Below, piece after piece: positions 60,108 to 64,000 of a DNA stretch of 64,000 nt. Numbering within the stretch: the first letter of the stretch is position 1; the number at the start of each line of letters is the position of its first letter. This DNA comes from Pseudonocardia sp. T1-2H (GTDB lineage Bacteria > Actinomycetota > Actinomycetes > Mycobacteriales > Pseudonocardiaceae): the NCBI RefSeq assembly GCF_038039215.1, contig NZ_JBBPCL010000003.1, positions 62,001 through 126,000 on the forward strand, written 5' to 3'. Below the pieces are notes generated by a model. The model worked only from the letters and a program-made list of their open reading frames with translations, was not told the origin of the DNA and ran no database searches. A program made the position numbers and the translations under genes.

Positions 60108-61076
60108 CGCGGCTCCTTCTCGGTCCGCTCAAGGATCACGATGTCCCAGCCGATCCCGGCCACGATCACCTCTCCCGCGCCCACTGCAAGCGCCTGGCAG
60201 CTCCCCGGCAGATCCACGCGGTCGATCTCCCCCGCCCGGACAGGTCCCAGATCCGCACCCTGCCGCCGACGCCGCCGGTGACGGCGATCGGGCGCCCGTC
60301 GAGCGTCGTGCAGGCCACCGCCGTCACGCCGCCGCGGTGGGCGGTGAGCGGGTTGCCGATCGGGGTGCCGGTGGTGAGGTCCCAGATCCGCACCGTGCTG
60401 TCGCCGCCGACGCCGACGCCGCCGGTGACGGCGATCGGGCGCCCGTCCAACGTCGTGCAGGCCACCGCCGTCACGGCGGCGGTGTGGCCGGTGAGAGTCG
60501 CGCGGAGGGCGGTGTTGACTTGGCTACCGGTAGCCCAGCGTGGCCGCCACCAAGGAGGCGGTGGCACGGCGGAGATGCTCTCACTAAGGCGCGGTACGCC
60601 GTAGCGCGCCGCGTCGATGGCCAGGATGTCGCGCCGTTGCCGGGTAGTCCGGGTGGCGTGCCGGTCGGCCGAGGCCCGGTAGGTGGCGGCGGCCAGTCGG
60701 GCGTTCGGGTCGATGGCGTGGTCGAGGGCAGGGGTGAGCGTGGCCGGGTCGGCGTGGACGAGGAACCCGGGATCGGTGAGGAGTTCATCGACGCGGTGCG
60801 CGTCGGTGGCGTGCTGGATGAGGTGGTGCACCCGCCCGGACTCGCCGTGGCGCCGGGCGCTGCTCCCAGCGGCGGCCACGGGGCTCGATCGGAACGGTGC
60901 TCAGGAGGCCGTCGAGGTTTCGGTCGGCGCCGGTGTCGGGGTCAGTGGCACCGATTCGGGGGTCGGTGCGAAGGTGGTCGGCCAGGCCTTGGTGGAACAG
61001 CCGGTACAGCGCGGCGCCGTCGGTGTCGGCGGTGGTGCGCAGGTAGAACGACAGCGCCGCGAGCTCGTCGGCAACC
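60104..61076 (-). pseudogene. STAND/WD40 signalling protein, truncated and frameshifted
   Basis: The remnant starts NEVADELAALSFYLRTTADT then ALYRLFHQGLADHLRTDP, a helical region found after the NTPase in STAND proteins. Near 60880 the frame shifts to VHHLIQHATDAHRVDELLTD and TYRASADRHATRTTRQRRDI. Two near-identical WD40 repeats follow (GHTAAVTAVACTTLDGRPIA ... VRIWDLTTG). A last shift near 60235 leads to IDRVDLPGSCQALAVGAGEV and a stop at 60104. The P-loop domain is missing. Intact relatives are large sensors in signalling or defence. Confidence 0.7.
60230..60480. repeat. Two near-identical WD40-coding units
   Basis: The segments around 60250-60325 and 60375-60475 encode the same VTAVACTTLDGRPIAVTGGV text with almost the same bases, which points to recent duplication and a risk of assembly collapse. 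Confidence 0.7.
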
Positions 61077-62465
61077 TCGTTAACATTCGGCGGCTCCGGG
61101 CGCCCCGTGACCGCTGCCAGCACCGCGGGGAGCACCGCGCGTGCGATGCCCGCCCCGCGTGCGGCCGGGCCCCCGCGCCGCGACGTAGATCTTCGCGAAG
61201 ACCTGGTGGAGCAGGTGATACTGCCGGACGAACTCCGAACGATCCAACGTCGTCTCCACCACGGCGTGCTGCAGGTCGTAGAGGTCCCAGCGTGGGCGGC
61301 CGTTGGGCTGCAGCTCGACCACCTGCTCCAGGTGGGCGCCCCACTCCGTCCCGGGGATCGGGGTCAGGATCGTGAAGGTCGGATAGTCGACGTCGTTGTC
61401 CCGGATGAAGGCTACGACGTCGGCGAACTGGCGGTGGGTGTAGCTGGGCTTGATGATAAAGTTGGACATGGTCGCGATGCCGAGCTCGCGGGCGGTGGCG
61501 AGGGCCTGCACGATTTGGCCCCGGCGCTGGCGCTTGTGGTACTCGGCCAGCTCGTCGTCGAAGATCGACTCGATGCCGAAGAAGACGCGCCGCAGGCCGA
61601 GGTCGTGCCAGCGCTCCATCAGCGTCCTGTCCCGCAGGAACGAGTCGATCCGGCAGTAGCTGAAGTACTCCTTCTGCAGGCCTGCCGCGGCGATCCGGTC
61701 GGCAAGGGCGTGCATGCGCCGCACATTGACGAAGGGCTCGTCGTCGACGAGGAACACATCGGACTCGGGGATCGCGGCGATCTCGGCCACGACATCGTCG
61801 ACGTCCCGGACCATGTACTTGCCGTCCATGATCTTCCAGAGGGAGCAGAACGAGCACCGGAACGGGCACCCGACCGTGGTCCGGACCAGCGCGATCGGCT
61901 GCATCCAGTCGATGAAGTACCGGTGCCGGTCACCCCGCGTCAGCTCGCGGTCGGGCCAGGGCATCCGCGTGAGGTCGACGGCCGCCGGCGGCCCGCCCGA
62001 CACGAACTGCCGGTCCCGCAGGCGGCTCCACAGCCCAGGGATGCCGGTGCCCGAGCCGCCGCTCCCGATCTGTTCGAGCAGCGCGCCGAACGGTGCGGTG
62101 CCCTCCCCCACCACGACGTGGTCCACCGGCGGCTCGAAGAAGTCGTCAGGGAGCAGCGTCGCGTGGTGGCCGCCGACGACGGTGCGACACGCCGGGAGGA
62201 CGCGCTTGACCAGAGCGCAGATCTCCAGGTTGCGCAGGACGTGCATCGAGTAGCCGGTCACGCCCGCGACGTCGGGTCGCCATGCCGCGAGCACGCCCTC
62301 CAGGTCGTCGGGGTGCAGCCGCAGGTCGAGGATCCGCACCTCGTGCCCGGCCAGCCGCGCGGTCGCACCGACGTACTCGAGGGCGAGCGGCTCGGCGATC
62401 GCACCCAGGTCACCCCACCCGATCAGCTCCCAGGCCACGTTCGGGTAGATCAGCAGCACCCGCAT
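61077..62465 (-). CDS. B12-binding radical SAM protein
   Basis: This ~461-residue protein has an N-terminal cobalamin-binding domain (residues 1-150: LLIYPNVAWELIGWGDLGAI, DVAGVTGYSMHVLRNLEICA, RTVVGGHHATLLPDDF) and a radical-SAM core with Cys200-x3-Cys204-x2-Cys207 (VGCPFRCSFCSLWK). Such enzymes methylate unactivated carbons or act in natural-product or hopanoid pathways; the substrate is unknown. A slip in a G5 run near 61165 changes the tail. Correcting it gives ARAVLPAVLAAVTGRPEPPN, which then runs straight into the STAND remnant near 61076. Confidence 0.85.
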
Positions 62466-62513
62466 CGCCGGCTCCTCATCCGTCGGTCCCCAGGCTCACC
62501 GGATCCTTCGCAC

Positions 62514-64000
62514 TCACCGGAGGGTCACCGTCAACGTCCACGACCGGAACACCCCGAGGCTCAACCGGAACCGGTCGGCGACCCTCAGCCGCCACCGTCC
62601 GCGGATCGGCTGGCCGGTCAGGCCCAGCAGGCCGGGCGCCGACGCCGCGTCGTACACCATGACGAGGTCCGTGCCCGGGTCGGGATCCGCGGTACGCAGG
62701 ACGACGTTCGTGCCTGCTGGGCTCGTTACCGTGACCTCGAGGTCGCCGCGGAACTCGTGCGCGACGTCGACCGCCACCTCGACCGTCCCGACCACGCCGT
62801 CGACGTCGAATGACACCTCGCTGGAGATCCCGACCGGATCCTTGTCCGGGATGGCCCGCCGGGGCCGGGCCGTCGCGCTGTGCCGCGTGGGAGTAACGAC
62901 GGGGATCCCGGGCGTCGAGAAGTCCTCGACGAGACCGTCGAGGCGGGCCCCGTCGCTCGACGCCCCCGGCCCCATCCCGAACCGGGCGAAGGCCGTCCAC
63001 AGCGCGGTCCGCGCCGCGGCGTGCGCGACGGCGGTGAGTTTTCCGCTGGCACGCATGCCCTCGAGCGCGCGCAGCATCGCGTCGCGCGCGTCGAGGAAGC
63101 TCGGGTTGGCCGGGGCGAGCTTGAGCGAGTCGACCACGACCTGCAGCGCCAGCGGCGTGCCGGTTCCGCGGGCGAACTCCATCAGGGTCGCACACCACAG
63201 CTCGCCGATCTGGTGCTTGGTGGCGAACTCGGGCGTCCCGAGGTCGCCGAAGCTGCCGGGGTAGTCGGCGTCGTAGCGGTGGCGGCGGATCCCGTCCGGA
63301 TTGTCCACCACCCACGCACCGATGACCGGCTCCTCCGTGATGCTGCAGGCGAAGAAGTCGCTCCAGCCCTCGCTCATCCCAGCGCTCTGCGCTGCGGTGA
63401 GCGACAGGGTGTTGATCGGCCCGCCGACGAGGCGGCTGGTCACCCCGTGGGTGTACTCGTGGAACACGACGGTCGCGTCGAGCGCGGTGTGCCGGCCGGT
63501 CGCCTCGACGATCCCCACATTGAGGCGAGGCCGCGCCCCGTCCTTCGGGGTCGTCATGTTCGCGGTGGCCGCGACGGTGCCCGGGAACACCGTCGCCACG
63601 ACCGAATCGCTCGCCACCCCGCCACGGCTGAGCGTGTCGGCCTGGAAGTTCCCGTCGGCCTCCCGGAACCCGAGCAGGTAGAACAGGTCGTGCAGGAGGC
63701 AGCAATAGTAGAAGAGGTTGACGACCCGTTGCGGGCCGGCGTCCGCGCCGCTGAACTCGACCTGCCCCCCACGACGGTGCCGCTCACCGGCTCGCCACCC
63801 TGCGTGTCGACCGCGGACACGCTGTTGCCCACCGTCTGCAGGCCGACGAGCCAGTCGTCGGGGAAACCGGCCGGGAGCGCGGTCGCGGTCTGCACCGGGT
63901 ACTCCCCCAGTGGTCGCGGGAACTGCACGGTGGTCCGCTGTTCGGCGCCGTTCTGCAGGAAGACCTCCCCGCGCCCGGCTATGCCCTGCGTGATCGAGGT
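62514..64000 (-). pseudogene. Fungalysin-type (M36) metallopeptidase, partial and frameshifted
   Basis: The gene runs off the right edge. The visible part has VQFPRPLGEYPVQTATALPA, then (after a one-base slip in a G6 run near 63765) RVVNLFYYCCLLHDLFYLLG. The zinc site is FHEYTHGVTSRLVGG (HExxH) with the third ligand in GMSEGWSDFFA. The C-terminal 110 residues are a P-domain-like beta sandwich (VSFDVDGVVGTVEVAVDVAH, RGRWRLRVADRF). M36 enzymes are secreted endopeptidases made with a propeptide, here presumably beyond 64000. The slip may be a sequence error. Confidence 0.8.

Noticed and set aside
61107..62813. A 568-residue plus-strand ORF
   Set aside because: It is antisense to the radical SAM gene and the start of the metallopeptidase, with no motifs.

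Overview
The window is very GC-rich DNA from an actinomycete. A mycothiol-type DinB protein, an Rv3235-like protein, GTG starts and high-GC codon use fit the Pseudonocardiaceae (genus is inference). It looks like an accessory-rich part of a chromosome or megaplasmid: whole genes are mixed with many truncated ones, recombinases, two CRISPR loci and IS remnants. Several otherwise good genes also carry single-base frameshifts, mostly at G/C runs. These may be assembly errors, so 'pseudogene' calls based only on frameshifts are provisional.

Region by region. 1-2284: chromosomal-type genes (DinB end, frameshifted nitrilase, pentapeptide-repeat protein, small Cys protein, truncated PrmC-like methyltransferase). 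2285-13202: a plasmid or conjugative-element-like island, with a ParB-like protein preceded by two perfect hairpins, a DUF932 protein, small plasmid ORFs, an FtsK/TraB-type ATPase scrap, duplicated segments and an Rv3235-like protein. Both edges cut into genes (PrmC-like on the left, DUF2252 on the right). 13749-14546: rhodanese, a Cys/His-rich peptide remnant and a VapC scrap. 14727-21408: a catabolic cluster with an XRE-cupin regulator divergent from an MHPCO-like FAD monooxygenase, a YtcJ-type amidohydrolase, an NCS1 permease and succinate-semialdehyde dehydrogenase. Together these suggest uptake and ring-opening of a pyridine-type N-heterocycle down to succinate.

21840-34140: housekeeping and resistance genes (HIT, DUF1508, LysR with two serine beta-lactamase-type genes, MFS, MscS, cold-shock, LOG), remnants (DUF5996, cydDC, DUF1275), a one-spacer type I-E CRISPR remnant and a dif-like Xer site. 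34878-46263: a complete type I-C CRISPR-Cas locus, with a 44-repeat array whose old end abuts an IS5-family transposase scrap, then cas2, cas1, cas4, cas7, cas8c, cas5 and cas3 on the minus strand, and a PH-domain gene overlapping the start of cas3.

46673-55500: GNAT, resolvase remnant and intact resolvase flanking a serine-hydrolase homologue that lacks its catalytic Ser and Lys, an antitoxin/PIN pair, moaA, CsbD-like and gas-vesicle-type accessory genes, and a HigA-like antitoxin with a chimeric toxin. 55914-58124: a tyrosine integrase overlapping a gene with a HEPN-like RX6H motif, beside a 13-bp inverted repeat that could be its recombination site. 58169-64000: an alpha/beta hydrolase split by an IS481-family element, a degraded STAND/WD40 gene, a B12-binding radical SAM enzyme and a frameshifted fungalysin-type metallopeptidase running off the window.
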